The position numbers and the translations under genes were made by a program. Shown here one piece after another: positions 23,482 through 31,303 of a stretch of 36,760 bases of DNA; position 1 is the stretch's first letter, and every line of letters begins with the position of its first letter. Source of the stretch: Hyphomonadaceae bacterium (GTDB lineage: Bacteria; Pseudomonadota; Alphaproteobacteria; Caulobacterales; Aquidulcibacteraceae); NCBI GenBank assembly GCA_020848895.1, contig JADLHI010000190.1:1-36760 (forward strand). The letters are read 5' to 3'. Under the pieces are notes generated by a model. That model saw nothing but the letters and a program-made list of their open reading frames with translations. It searched no databases and was not told where the DNA came from.

Positions 23482-24024
23482 TTGGCCGACGAAGCCGCAC
23501 TCCGGGCCCTGTTCCTGAAGGGTCTCGCCGGCGATGAAGCCGCTACGCGCGCGTTCCTTACGGAAGCGGCGGCGCTGTTGCGCGCCTTCTTTCGCTCGAG
23601 ATTGCGCGGACGGGCCGAGGATGCCGAGGATTTGGTCCAGGAGACGCTAGTGGCGCTCCATACACGGCGCGAAAGCTACGATGCCGCCTACCCCCTGACG
23701 GCCTGGCTCTACGCGATCGCGCGCTATCGGCTGATCGATTTTCTCCGCCGCGCTAAGCACCGCGCGCACGCTTCGCTGGACGGCGTCGACGTCGGTGAGG
23801 CTGATCCGGATTATGAAGCGTCCGACGCAAAGCGCGATGTGGCGACGCTCTTGGACAAGCTGCCGGAAAAACAGCGCACCGCGATCCGCATGGTGAAGCT
23901 CGAAGAAAAGAGCGTGAAGGAAACGGCGGATGCGACGGGCTTGTCCGAGTCCGACATCAAAATCTCGATCCATCGCGGCTTGAAGACGCTGATGCGTCTC
24001 ATGGGCCAGGAGCTGTCGACGTGA
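23482..24024 (+). CDS. sigF: ECF sigma factor, SigF/ECF16-like
   Basis: A 180-residue ECF sigma factor. Region 2 is seen in AEDAEDLVQETLVALHTRRE and TAWLYAIARYRLIDFLRR; region 4 in LPEKQRTAIRMVKLEEKSVK, followed by ATGLSESDIKISIHRGLKTL. It directs transcription of a small stress regulon in Caulobacter. The proposed start is a TTG at 23482 behind GAGGGG, although that spacing is short; no ATG fits. Its TGA overlaps the GTG of the next gene by four bases. The product of that gene is the matching anti-sigma factor, which supports the SigF assignment. Confidence 0.88.
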   Translation: MADEAALRALFLKGLAGDEAATRAFLTEAAALLRAFFRSRLRGRAEDAEDLVQETLVALHTRRESYDAAYPLTAWLYAIARYRLIDFLRRAKHRAHASLDGVDVGEADPDYEASDAKRDVATLLDKLPEKQRTAIRMVKLEEKSVKETADATGLSESDIKISIHRGLKTLMRLMGQELST

Positions 24025-24662
24025 AGACCGACGATCTCATCAACGCGCTCGCGCGCGGCGTCGAACCGGCGGAGAAACCGCGCTGGCGGATGAATTTGGC
24101 GATCACGTTGGTCGCGGGGCTGGTCGTTGCCGGCCTGCTCGTCGCCATCGGTCTGGGTGTCCGCCCGGACATCGGCACGGCGCGGATGCCGATCATGATG
24201 AAATCGATGTTCGCCGCGCTCGCTGCTGCAGTGATCCTGCCGATAGCGGTTCAGCTCATGAAGCCCGGCCGCCCTCTTGGGTGGCGCATCGGCGCGGTCG
24301 TGTTGTTTGTTGCGATCTGCGCGATTGCGACGGCGACGGCGCTGATGGGCGAAATGCCGGAAGAACGCTGGCAGGCGTGGATGGGCGGCGAAGGCCGCGC
24401 GCCGTGGTGCGTTGTGCTTATTCCGATCTTGGCTGTGCCAGCGGCGGCGCTGCTGACCTGGTTCATGCGCGCGTTTGCGCCAACGCGGATTACGCTGACG
24501 GGCGCGGCGATTGGCGCGCTCTCAGGCGGCGTGTCGGCGATGGCCTACGCGATGTATTGCCCGACAGACTCGGTGGCGTTCGTGACGACATGGTACACGC
24601 TAGCGATCGCGGTGTGCGCGGCGCTTGGCGCGCTCGTGGGATCGCGGTTTTTGCGGTGGTGA
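24021..24662 (+). CDS. nrsF: NrsF/DUF1109-family anti-sigma factor
   Basis: A 213-residue inner-membrane protein with about six hydrophobic segments, of the DUF1109/NrsF family that holds SigF inactive at the membrane. Two cysteines, Cys130 (APWCVVLIP) and Cys180 (MYCPTDS), correspond to the pair I recall at 131 and 181 of Caulobacter NrsF as essential for sensing chromate or cadmium. The start is a GTG overlapping the sigma stop (GTGA), so the two are translationally coupled. The N-terminal MKTDDLINALARGVEP is the typical cytoplasmic sigma-binding end. Confidence 0.9.
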   Translation: MKTDDLINALARGVEPAEKPRWRMNLAITLVAGLVVAGLLVAIGLGVRPDIGTARMPIMMKSMFAALAAAVILPIAVQLMKPGRPLGWRIGAVVLFVAICAIATATALMGEMPEERWQAWMGGEGRAPWCVVLIPILAVPAAALLTWFMRAFAPTRITLTGAAIGALSGGVSAMAYAMYCPTDSVAFVTTWYTLAIAVCAALGALVGSRFLRW

Positions 24663-24667
24663 CGATC

Positions 24668-24825
24668 TTCCCCTCTCCTGGTTAAGGAGAGGGAGTCAGT
24701 GAGCGCAGCGAACGACGGGTGAGGTTTGCCGGTGTTTGCGGGGTCTGGCGCCCGCAAATTCTTGCAGCAGCAAACCTCATCCGGCCGCTTCGCGGCCACC
24801 TTCTCCTTAACCAGGAGAAGGGACG
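24668..24825. repeat. Nested inverted repeat in nrsF-doxX gap
   Basis: The left end (CTCTCCTGGTTAAGGAGAG) and right end (TTCTCCTTAACCAGGAGAA) are complementary to each other and each is itself a hairpin. Between, GAGGTTTGC and GCAAACCTC pair as well, giving a large cruciform. This type of intergenic element recurs in alphaproteobacterial genomes. It fills most of the 225-bp gap before doxX. Confidence 0.75.
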
Positions 24826-24838
24826 TTCAGCTTGATCC

Positions 24839-24864
24839 GTAACCGCCCCCGCGCCTCATCCGTC
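24839..24864 (+). promoter_or_regulatory. ECF-type promoter of doxX-YHS genes
   Basis: GTAACC (24839-24844), sixteen bases, CGTC (24861-24864), identical in -35 hexamer and spacing to the promoter at 23437. It lies 24-49 bp before the doxX ATG and just beyond the inverted repeat. Confidence 0.7.
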
Positions 24865-24887
24865 TCTCCTCGCAAGGAGGGCCGTCG

Positions 24888-25415
24888 ATGTTGGCTCAGG
24901 TTAAGCGATACGCGCCGGCGGCGATTTCGGTGTTTGCGGCGGCGGTGTTTTTGGACTCATTGCGCTACAAGTTCACGGATCATCCGAAGACGCAGGAAAT
25001 CTTTGGCCGGCTCGATGGCTGGGCTGGATCGCTTGGATTGCCGGGGCTGTTTGGGCACACGGGGCTGTTCAACCAATACGTGATTGGTTCGGCCGAACTG
25101 GTGGCTTCGACGCTGCTGCTTGTCGGCCTCCTGCCCCGCTTCACGCGTTTGAATGCGCTTGGCGCGGCCGTCGGTTTTGCGGTGATGACGGGCGCGGTGA
25201 ATTTCCATTTATGGACGCCGCTCGGCATCGATCCGAACAATGACGGCGGCGGGCTGTTCGCGGCGGCGGTGACGATCTGGTTTACCTCACTGGCGCTGCT
25301 CATCATTCGCCGCCACGAAATCGCGGGGCTATTGAGCGATCTGGCGCACGCGTTTGTGCCGGAGCGTAACGCAGCGAGCGCCACTACACCCGCGATGAAA
25401 AGTGCACATGCCTGA
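24888..25415 (+). CDS. DoxX-like membrane protein
   Basis: A 175-residue membrane protein of the DoxX type with four predicted helices: about 10-27, 62-82, 88-108 and 122-140. Stretches such as YVIGSAELVASTLLLVGLLP and AAVGFAVMTGAVNFHLWTPL fit the family. DoxX proteins often accompany SigF-type sigma factors and metal or redox stress genes; their biochemical role is unsettled. AAGGAGG lies before the ATG. It carries its own GTAACC promoter. The stop codon is the first base pair of the next repeat. Confidence 0.85.
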   Translation: MLAQVKRYAPAAISVFAAAVFLDSLRYKFTDHPKTQEIFGRLDGWAGSLGLPGLFGHTGLFNQYVIGSAELVASTLLLVGLLPRFTRLNALGAAVGFAVMTGAVNFHLWTPLGIDPNNDGGGLFAAAVTIWFTSLALLIIRRHEIAGLLSDLAHAFVPERNAASATTPAMKSAHA

Positions 25416-25542
25416 CGCTTCCCGGACGCAGCCCCGGCGCAGGCCGGGGTGCGAGCCGGGATCCAGAGCAAACGCGCAGAACTAAGCCCCTGGGTCCCGG
25501 CTCTGCGCCCCGCTTGCGCGGGGCATCCGGCCGGGAAGCGTG
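25415..25542. repeat. Long inverted repeat with ACGCTTCCCGG ends
   Basis: Arms of about 54 bp run from ACGCTTCCCGG to GAGCCGGGATCCAG on the left and from CTGGGTCCCGGCTC to CCGGGAAGCGT on the right. Each arm contains a GC hairpin (CCCCGGCGCAGGCCGGGG; CCCCGCTTGCGCGGGG). It separates doxX from the YHS gene and is a REP/BIME-like element. Confidence 0.8.
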
Positions 25543-25563
25543 ATTGAGATGAGGGAGTAAGAG

Positions 25564-26025
25564 ATGTTTCGTTCGATGCTCGTGGCACCCTTCGTCGCCG
25601 TCGGTTTGGTGACAGCAGGTGCATCCCCCGCTCATGCCGATCAAGCGCCGGTTTACACAGGCGCACTCTCGCGCGTTGCCGTCGGCGGTTACGACCCTGT
25701 TGCGTACTTCACCGATGGCCGCCCGGTGCGTGGTGCGGCGCAGTTTCGCATCAATCATCAAGGCTACGAGTATCGCTTCGCGTCGGCCGGGCACCTTGCT
25801 GCGTTTCGCGCCAATCCTTCGCGCTACCTGCCACAATACGGCGGCTATTGCGCGTGGGCGGTGAGCCAAGGCTACACAGCGTCAGGCAATCCGAACAATT
25901 GGCGCATCGTCGATGGCCGGCTCTATCTGAACTACAACGCGGAAATTCAGACGCGCTGGGAAGGCGACATTCCCGGCCACATCCGCAGCGCGAATGCTAA
26001 TTGGCCGCGCGTTTTGAGCCGCTAG
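25564..26025 (+). CDS. Periplasmic YHS-domain protein
   Basis: A 153-residue exported protein: a signal peptide ending SPAHA (residues 1-25), then a YHS domain. The family pattern is clear in VGGYDPVAYFTDGRPVRGAA, YEYRFASAGHLAAFRANPSR, PQYGGYCAWAVSQGYTASGN and RLYLNYNAEIQTRW. YHS domains are linked to metal handling, and a single Cys after the Gly pair is the only obvious ligand here. It follows doxX by 148 bp, so it probably belongs to the same ECF regulon, though the inverted repeat between them could modulate its expression. GAGGGAG precedes the ATG. Confidence 0.88.
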   Translation: MFRSMLVAPFVAVGLVTAGASPAHADQAPVYTGALSRVAVGGYDPVAYFTDGRPVRGAAQFRINHQGYEYRFASAGHLAAFRANPSRYLPQYGGYCAWAVSQGYTASGNPNNWRIVDGRLYLNYNAEIQTRWEGDIPGHIRSANANWPRVLSR

Positions 26026-26036
26026 TCCTGATGTAA

Positions 26037-27440
26037 TCACACGACGGCTTGTGCGGCTTCGATCAAGGCTGTGCCGACCGGCGCGCGCAGATCGCCTGCG
26101 CGGCCATCGTTGGCGGCGGCGGCAGCGACGATCCCGCGTGACTGATCGAACATCACTTCGGCGTACCAGAGCGTGTTGGAGCCGTTGTGCCAAAGGGCGT
26201 TGCCTTGGCGTGAGAAGCCCATGGCGTACGGCCCGCCGAATGGCGGCGTGTGCAGCGTTTGCCAGCTTTCGCGGTTGAGGAAGCCACTGCGCATTTCGCA
26301 GTGCGCGAGAAGATATTTCTGCACATCTTCAAAGTTGGCGTGCACGCGGCCGGCGGGGCCGAGCGCGGCCGGGTTATCATTGACGCCGCCGCCGGGCGGA
26401 AACGGCTCCATCGCGCCCGTTGCGTTCGGTGCATGGCCGCACGGTTGATCCCAGGCGCCCGGCGTGCCGGGCGCGCCCTGCCCGGCGCTCGCCATGCCGA
26501 GCGGATTGAACACGTATTCCTGGACCAAGGCTTCCCACGGCGCGCCCATCTTCGTTTCCAGCATCGCGCCTACGATGACGTAGCCGGTGTTGGAATACTC
26601 AAACGTGGTTTCCTTTGGTCCGCGCGGTTCTTGTCTGAGACCGAGGCCGGCATAGCGGATGCGATCGGCGCGCGCGTCGGCGCTTTCACGCGGGAACGCC
26701 GCGAGCGCACTCATCTCGATATTTCCCTGCAGCCCCGCGCGGTGACTGCAGAGGTGGCGGAAAGTCACGTCGCGATAGTCAGCGCGCATGTCGGGGATGG
26801 CGCCGCCAAGCACGCCGCCAACGGTGTCTGTCCACGAGATGCGCCCAGCTTCGGCGAGACGCGCGACGAGTGTGGCGGTCATCGACTTGGTGATCGAGCC
26901 AAGGTGCCATTTGTCGGAGGTGGTGACGCGCTGCTCGTGACCCACGGCGCGCAAGCCGGTGGCGAAGGCGATGCTGCGGCCGCCGGACTTGGTGGCGGCT
27001 GCGGCCATGGCGGGCGTGTTGATGCCGGCGCGCAGGGCCTCGAGGCGCGCTTCGGTAAGAACCGCTGTGGCGCTGGCCGTCGCCTCGCCGCGCTGGAAGA
27101 CGAGCGGCAGCGTGCCGCCTTGGGTGAACTGGCCTTCAATGCGGCCGTCGCGTAGTTCGCCTGTGAAGCTGGCGCGGATGACCGGGATGTCGAGCGTGAT
27201 GCGCCCGCCCACGATCGTGGTCGTGCCGACGGGAATAGCGGAATTGCCTTGGTCGACGCTGTAAAGCGTTGAGGTCGGCCCTTCGCTGACAACGAGACGG
27301 AGACGCAAGGTTTGCGAGCCCATATTGAGAGCCCCGTTCCAGTCGCCCATGAAATCCGAGGCGGTCTGCGCATAGGCGTTTCCGGCCATCAGGCCTGCCG
27401 CAGCGGCGCCCATCAGCAAGGGGCGGCGGGTGATCATCAT
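26037..27440 (-). CDS. Serine hydrolase, beta-lactamase family (class C type)
   Basis: A 467-residue exported protein. The N-terminus MMITRRPLLMGAAAAGLMAG with the cut after AYA has a twin-arginine-like start. A region of about 100 residues (DFMGDWNGALNMGSQTLRLR) precedes the hydrolase domain. Active-site motifs are SITK (Ser182, Lys185), YSN in EYSNTGYVIVG, and HNG in NALWHNGSNTLW, which replaces KTG as in many esterases and peptidases of this family. It may be an esterase, peptidase or amidase; resistance is not implied. The start is chosen by GGAGA about ten bases upstream. Confidence 0.86.
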   Translation of the reverse strand: MMITRRPLLMGAAAAGLMAGNAYAQTASDFMGDWNGALNMGSQTLRLRLVVSEGPTSTLYSVDQGNSAIPVGTTTIVGGRITLDIPVIRASFTGELRDGRIEGQFTQGGTLPLVFQRGEATASATAVLTEARLEALRAGINTPAMAAAATKSGGRSIAFATGLRAVGHEQRVTTSDKWHLGSITKSMTATLVARLAEAGRISWTDTVGGVLGGAIPDMRADYRDVTFRHLCSHRAGLQGNIEMSALAAFPRESADARADRIRYAGLGLRQEPRGPKETTFEYSNTGYVIVGAMLETKMGAPWEALVQEYVFNPLGMASAGQGAPGTPGAWDQPCGHAPNATGAMEPFPPGGGVNDNPAALGPAGRVHANFEDVQKYLLAHCEMRSGFLNRESWQTLHTPPFGGPYAMGFSRQGNALWHNGSNTLWYAEVMFDQSRGIVAAAAANDGRAGDLRAPVGTALIEAAQAVV

Positions 27441-27619
27441 GGGTGAAAGTCTCCGAGTGCGTGCGTTGGCTTTGGGATGCCGCCTTGGCACAAATTGGAT
27501 GCGGGCCTTGTATCGCCGTCTGACCCGATAGTCGCATTGACGGGACATTTCTTACGGGCTTTATGTGCGACCGCGAATGGGCGTGCGCCACACGCCGCTA
27601 ATCCTCAAGGATTTCAACG

Positions 27620-28384
27620 ATGAAGGTCCTCGTCCCGGTCAAGCGGGTGCTCGATTACAATCTCAAAGTCCGGGTCAAGCCGGATGGATCGGGCGTCGAT
27701 CTCTCGAACCTGAAAATGTCGATCAACCCGTTCTGCGAAATCGCGATCGAAGAAGCGGTGCGCATGAAGGAAGGCGGCGGCGGGCACGCGAAGGACAGCA
27801 TGACGGAAGTCGTCGCCGTTTCGATCGGCCCCGAGCAAGCGCAAGAAACGCTGCGCAACGCGCTGGCGATCGGCGCCGACCGCGGAATTTTGGTAAAGGC
27901 TGACGGCGAAGTTGAGCCGCTGGCGGTCGCGAAAATTCTGAAAGGCGTGATCGAGGCTGAGAAGCCGGACCTCGTCATCCTCGGCAAGCAGGCGATCGAC
28001 GACGATAACAACGCCACCGCGCAAATGCTCGCCGCCCTGCTCGATTGGCCGCAAGCGACGTTTGCTTCGAAGGTTGTTCTCGGCTCCGGCAAAGCCACGG
28101 TGACGCGCGAAGTCGACGGCGGCTTGCAGACGCTCGATGTCGACCTGCCGGCGATCATCTCGACAGACCTGCGCCTCAACGAGCCGCGTTACGCGTCGTT
28201 GCCGAACATTATGAAGGCGAAGAAAAAGCCGATCGATGTGAAAGCGCCTGGCGATTACGGCGTCGATACCGCGCCGCGCCTGCAAACAGTGAAGACGGCT
28301 GAGCCGGGCAAGCGCCAAGCCGGCATCAAAGTGAAGACGACCGCCGAACTTGTCGGCAAGCTCAAAGAAGCGGGAGTGATCTAA
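27620..28384 (+). CDS. etfB: Electron transfer flavoprotein beta subunit
   Basis: A 254-residue subunit of the ETF heterodimer, which takes electrons from acyl-CoA and other dehydrogenases and passes them to ETF-ubiquinone oxidoreductase. The opening [20 protein letters not shown] and later [17 protein letters not shown] segment ([20 protein letters not shown]) are diagnostic, as is [25 protein letters not shown] lies eight bases before the ATG. EtfA starts two bases after its stop, so both are made from one transcript. Confidence 0.96.
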   Translation: MKVLVPVKRVLDYNLKVRVKPDGSGVDLSNLKMSINPFCEIAIEEAVRMKEGGGGHAKDSMTEVVAVSIGPEQAQETLRNALAIGADRGILVKADGEVEPLAVAKILKGVIEAEKPDLVILGKQAIDDDNNATAQMLAALLDWPQATFASKVVLGSGKATVTREVDGGLQTLDVDLPAIISTDLRLNEPRYASLPNIMKAKKKPIDVKAPGDYGVDTAPRLQTVKTAEPGKRQAGIKVKTTAELVGKLKEAGVI

Positions 28385-28386
28385 CG

Positions 28387-29331
28387 ATGGCCGTTCTCGT
28401 TGTTGCTGAGCACGACAATGCGTCCGTGAAGGACGCGACCAACAAAGTCGTAACCGCCGCCAAAGCGATGGGCGCCGATGTGGATGTGCTGGTCGCCGGT
28501 TCGAACGCCGGCGGCGCTGCCGCCGCCGCGGCGAAGATCGATGGCGTCCGTAAGGTGCTGCACGCCGATGGCGCGACGCTGGCCAAGCAAATGGCCGAGC
28601 CGCTCGAAGCGCTGATCGTGCCGCTTGCCGCAAACTATGACGCGATCCTCTTCCCTGCTTCCACCACCGGCAAGAACGCCGCGCCGCGCGTGGCGGCGAA
28701 GCTCGACGTGATGCAGGTCTCGGGCGTCATCGGCGTCGAAGGCGCCGACACGTTCGTGCGCCCGATCTATGCGGGCAACGCCATCATCACGGTGAAGGAT
28801 AGCCAGACCAAGCACGTGCTGACCGTGCAGCCGACGGCGTTCAAAGCCGCCGGCAATGGCGGCAGCGCTTCGGTTGAAGCGATTGCCGCGCCGGCTGGTC
28901 CATTCAAGTCGGCGTTCGTCAGCGAAGAAATGGCGAAGTCGGATCGTCCGGAATTGACGGCGGCGAAGCGCGTCGTTTCAGGTGGCCGCGCGCTCGGCTC
29001 AAGCGAAGAGTTCCACAAAGTGCTCGAACCGCTGGCCGATAAGCTGGGCGCCGCGGTGGGCGCTTCGCGCGCCGCGGTCGACGCAGGCTATGCGCCGAAT
29101 GATTACCAAGTCGGCCAGACCGGCAAGGTCGTCGCACCTGAGCTTTATGTCGCCATCGGCATTTCGGGCGCCATCCAGCACTTGGCCGGCATGAAGGACT
29201 CGAAGGTCATCGTCGCCATCAACAAGGATGAGGACGCCCCGATCTTCCAAGTCGCCGATTACGGCCTGGTCGCGGACTACAAAACTGCTGTCCCAGAGCT
29301 GATGGACGAACTGGGAAAGGCGGGCGTCTAG
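28387..29331 (+). CDS. etfA: Electron transfer flavoprotein alpha subunit
   Basis: A 314-residue partner of EtfB. The C-terminal FAD-binding domain has [20 protein letters not shown], then [20 protein letters not shown] and [20 protein letters not shown], the standard signatures. The N-terminal domain starts [18 protein letters not shown]. Two bases separate it from etfB, and it is followed by a perfect nested inverted repeat that may protect the transcript end. An hydroxyacyl-CoA dehydrogenase gene comes next, a common association with beta-oxidation. Confidence 0.97.
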   Translation: MAVLVVAEHDNASVKDATNKVVTAAKAMGADVDVLVAGSNAGGAAAAAAKIDGVRKVLHADGATLAKQMAEPLEALIVPLAANYDAILFPASTTGKNAAPRVAAKLDVMQVSGVIGVEGADTFVRPIYAGNAIITVKDSQTKHVLTVQPTAFKAAGNGGSASVEAIAAPAGPFKSAFVSEEMAKSDRPELTAAKRVVSGGRALGSSEEFHKVLEPLADKLGAAVGASRAAVDAGYAPNDYQVGQTGKVVAPELYVAIGISGAIQHLAGMKDSKVIVAINKDEDAPIFQVADYGLVADYKTAVPELMDELGKAGV

Positions 29332-29334
29332 TAT

Positions 29335-29400
29335 GGAGCGCGGGCGTCCTCGCCCGCGTATCTGGCCGTGAAAAATCGCGGGCGAGGACGCCCGCGCTCC
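29335..29400. repeat. Perfect 24-bp inverted repeat after etfA
   Basis: The arms 29335-29358 and 29377-29400 are exact complements (left arm begins GGAGCGCGGGCGTCCTCGCC), with an 18-base loop. Each arm is also a hairpin of its own (GCGGGCGTCCTCGCCCGC). No run of T follows, so it is not a standard terminator. Confidence 0.88.
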
Positions 29401-29475
29401 AGAGGGCACTTGCGCTCGGCCCGCCGTCATGCTGCACTGCAACAAGAATTGCATTTCAGCGGCGCGTGAGCGCCT

Positions 29476-30366
29476 ATGACGGTCAAGATGAGCAAAATTT
29501 CCACGGTCGGCGTCATTGGCGCCGGGCAAATGGGCAATGGCATCGCGCACGTGTGCGCGCTGGGCGGCTACAACGTGTTGCTGAGCGACGCGGACGCGAG
29601 CCGCATCGACACCGCGATCCAGACCATCACGAAGAACATGTCGCGCCAAGTACAGCGCAACGTGATCAAGCAAGCGGACATGGACGCTGCCCTAAAGCGC
29701 ATCAAAGGCGCCCCAAAAGCGAGCGACATGGCGCCGTGCGATCTCGTGATCGAGTCGATCGTCGAGCAGGACGAAGCCAAGCGCAAAGTCTTCGCCGATC
29801 TGAAAGCTGTGCTGCGGCCGGACGCGATCCTTGCGTCGAACACCTCTTCCATCTCGATCACGCGCCTCGCGGCGGCGACGGATCGTTCGGATAAGTTCAT
29901 CGGCCTTCACTTCATGAACCCGGCGCCGGTGATGGAAGTCGTCGAAATCATCCGCGGCCTCGGCACGAGCCAGGAAACCTACGACACGTCGATCAAGTTC
30001 GTTGAAAGCCTCGGCAAGCAGATCGCCAACGCCGAAGATTTCCCGGCCTTCATCGTCAACCGCGTTCTGATCCCGATGATCAACGAAGCGGTCTACACTT
30101 TGTACGAAGGCGTCGGTTCGGTTGAAGCGATCGACAAAGCGATGAAGCTCGGCGCGCACCACCCGATGGGCCCGCTTGAGCTGGCGGACTTCATCGGCCT
30201 CGATACGTGTCTTTCCATTATGCAGGTGCTCTACGACGGCCTCGCGGATTCCAAGTATCGTCCGTGTCCGCTGCTCGTGAAGTACGTTGAAGCTGGCTGG
30301 CTTGGCCGCAAAACCCAACGCGGCTTCTACGACTACCGGACCGATCCCCCAACGCCGACGCGCTAA
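29476..30366 (+). CDS. 3-hydroxybutyryl-CoA dehydrogenase
   Basis: A 296-residue NAD(P)-dependent enzyme oxidising 3-hydroxyacyl-CoA (3-hydroxybutyryl-CoA dehydrogenase type, hbd/paaH). The nucleotide-binding site is STVGVIGAGQMGNGIAHVCA near the N-terminus; SSISITRLAAATDRSDKFIG with LHFMNPAPVMEVVEII carries the catalytic His, and FPAFIVNRVLIPMINEAV opens the C-terminal domain. An ATG four codons later (29488) would also fit. Lying after etfBA it suggests fatty-acid or polyhydroxybutyrate metabolism. The flanks carry related GC-rich repeats. Confidence 0.95.
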   Translation: MTVKMSKISTVGVIGAGQMGNGIAHVCALGGYNVLLSDADASRIDTAIQTITKNMSRQVQRNVIKQADMDAALKRIKGAPKASDMAPCDLVIESIVEQDEAKRKVFADLKAVLRPDAILASNTSSISITRLAAATDRSDKFIGLHFMNPAPVMEVVEIIRGLGTSQETYDTSIKFVESLGKQIANAEDFPAFIVNRVLIPMINEAVYTLYEGVGSVEAIDKAMKLGAHHPMGPLELADFIGLDTCLSIMQVLYDGLADSKYRPCPLLVKYVEAGWLGRKTQRGFYDYRTDPPTPTR

Positions 30367-30409
30367 GCCGTCGGTGTTTTGATTCACTGAGCCATCCAAC
30401 AAGGTGCGC

Positions 30410-30438
30410 GGGAGCGCGGACGTTCTGCCCGCGCTCCC
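30410..30438. repeat. Short copy of GGAGCGCGG hairpin repeat
   Basis: GGGAGCGCGG and CCGCGCTCCC form a 10-bp stem around a 9-base loop. It resembles a compact, degenerate copy of the element at 29335-29400, on the other side of the dehydrogenase gene. Confidence 0.7.
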
Positions 30439-30451
30439 AACGCGATGCGCC

Positions 30452-30562
30452 TCACAACGCGATCTGCGCCATCAGGACCGCGCCTTGAACCACGTACGCC
30501 GCGACGGCGATCGTGAAGGCGCTGCCGATCACGAGTTCGAGCAGCGAAATAGCAGTGCGCAT
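30452..30562 (-). CDS. Small single-helix membrane protein (36 aa)
   Basis: A candidate small gene in the 354-bp gap between the dehydrogenase and the next plus-strand gene. The 36 residues begin MRTAISLLELVIGSAFTIAV and form one hydrophobic helix with one basic residue at the start. AAGGAAG stands four bases before the ATG, which is good support. I know no family for it. The remainder of the gap holds the short hairpin repeat and nothing else that I recognise. Confidence 0.5.
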   Translation of the reverse strand: MRTAISLLELVIGSAFTIAVAAYVVQGAVLMAQIAL

Positions 30563-30719
30563 GAAACTTCCTTGAGTTGCGCGAACAGGTGCGTTCGCGA
30601 GGCGGGAGATAGGCGCCGTTCGCGACACGAAAATGGCTCGCACATTAAAAGCTGGTGACATTCACCATAAGCGGCGCCGGGCTTGCATTCTTGCCACGTG
30701 ACTACGGGGACACTGGCAA

Positions 30720-31184
30720 ATGAACATCGGCGCGGTCGGCTCTAATCCACTGCTTTCACTTGTTTCTCGCGCTCAAAATGCGGGCGCGAGCGCTGGTGTG
30801 TTTGCGCCGGTGAGCACAAACGCCGCGGCAAATTCTGCCGGGCCGCAGTCGATTTTGCCGAGCAGTTCCGCGCATCAGCTCTCGTTCGCGAACATCCTGG
30901 CGCTGCAAAGCCTCACCGATGACGAGCCGGCGCAGGCGACAGAGATGAGCGCGACGGAGAAATTCCTCAAAGAGGCGCAGAAGACGCCAATGGAGCGGAT
31001 GCGTGAGCAAGTGCTGGCGTCGCTTGGCCTTTCGGAAGATGCGCTGACGCAGATGCCGCCGGATGAGCGACGCGCGGCTGAAGATAAAATCCGCGAGATG
31101 ATTGAGGAAAAGGTCCGTCAGGGCATGAATGGCGGCGACAAATCTCCAGCGTCCAACGCCGAGATGATGGAGCAAGTCGCCTAA
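30720..31184 (+). CDS. Conserved hypothetical protein
   Basis: I do not recognise a named family. The 154-residue product has a Ser/Ala/Asn-rich, probably disordered first half and a charged, helical second half: FLKEAQKTPMERMREQVLAS, then GLSEDALTQMPPDERRAAED and KIREMIEEKVRQG. There is no signal peptide or membrane segment, so a cytoplasmic protein is likely. I have the impression that the second half is conserved in Caulobacterales, but this is from memory. Its stop codon lies inside the first arm of the next inverted repeat. Confidence 0.75.
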   Translation: MNIGAVGSNPLLSLVSRAQNAGASAGVFAPVSTNAAANSAGPQSILPSSSAHQLSFANILALQSLTDDEPAQATEMSATEKFLKEAQKTPMERMREQVLASLGLSEDALTQMPPDERRAAEDKIREMIEEKVRQGMNGGDKSPASNAEMMEQVA

Positions 31185-31287
31185 TATGGACCGCCGGCGC
31201 CCCCGCCGGCACGTCGCCGCCGCTACCGACAAACGCTGGCGCTTGTTCAATCCGACGCAGGCCGGCGAGGGCGCCGGCGGTCCATAT
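31184..31287. repeat. 27-bp inverted repeat, TATGGACCGCCGG type
   Basis: Arms 31184-31210 and 31261-31287 are complementary with one mismatch; the left one opens ATATGGACCGCCGGCGCCCC. The 50-base loop contains a further small hairpin (ACAAACGC / GCGCTTGT). The element joins the ends of two convergent genes and is built like the one after etfA. Confidence 0.85.
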
Positions 31288-31303
31288 GACGCTCGCGTCG
31301 AAT

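Noticed and set aside
26037..27440. Beta-lactamase resistance gene
   Set aside because: The HNG in place of KTG and the extra N-terminal region fit the broad serine hydrolase family, not a proven beta-lactamase.
29335..29400. Rho-independent terminator after etfA
   Set aside because: The stem is strong but no T-run follows on either strand, so I list it as a repeat.
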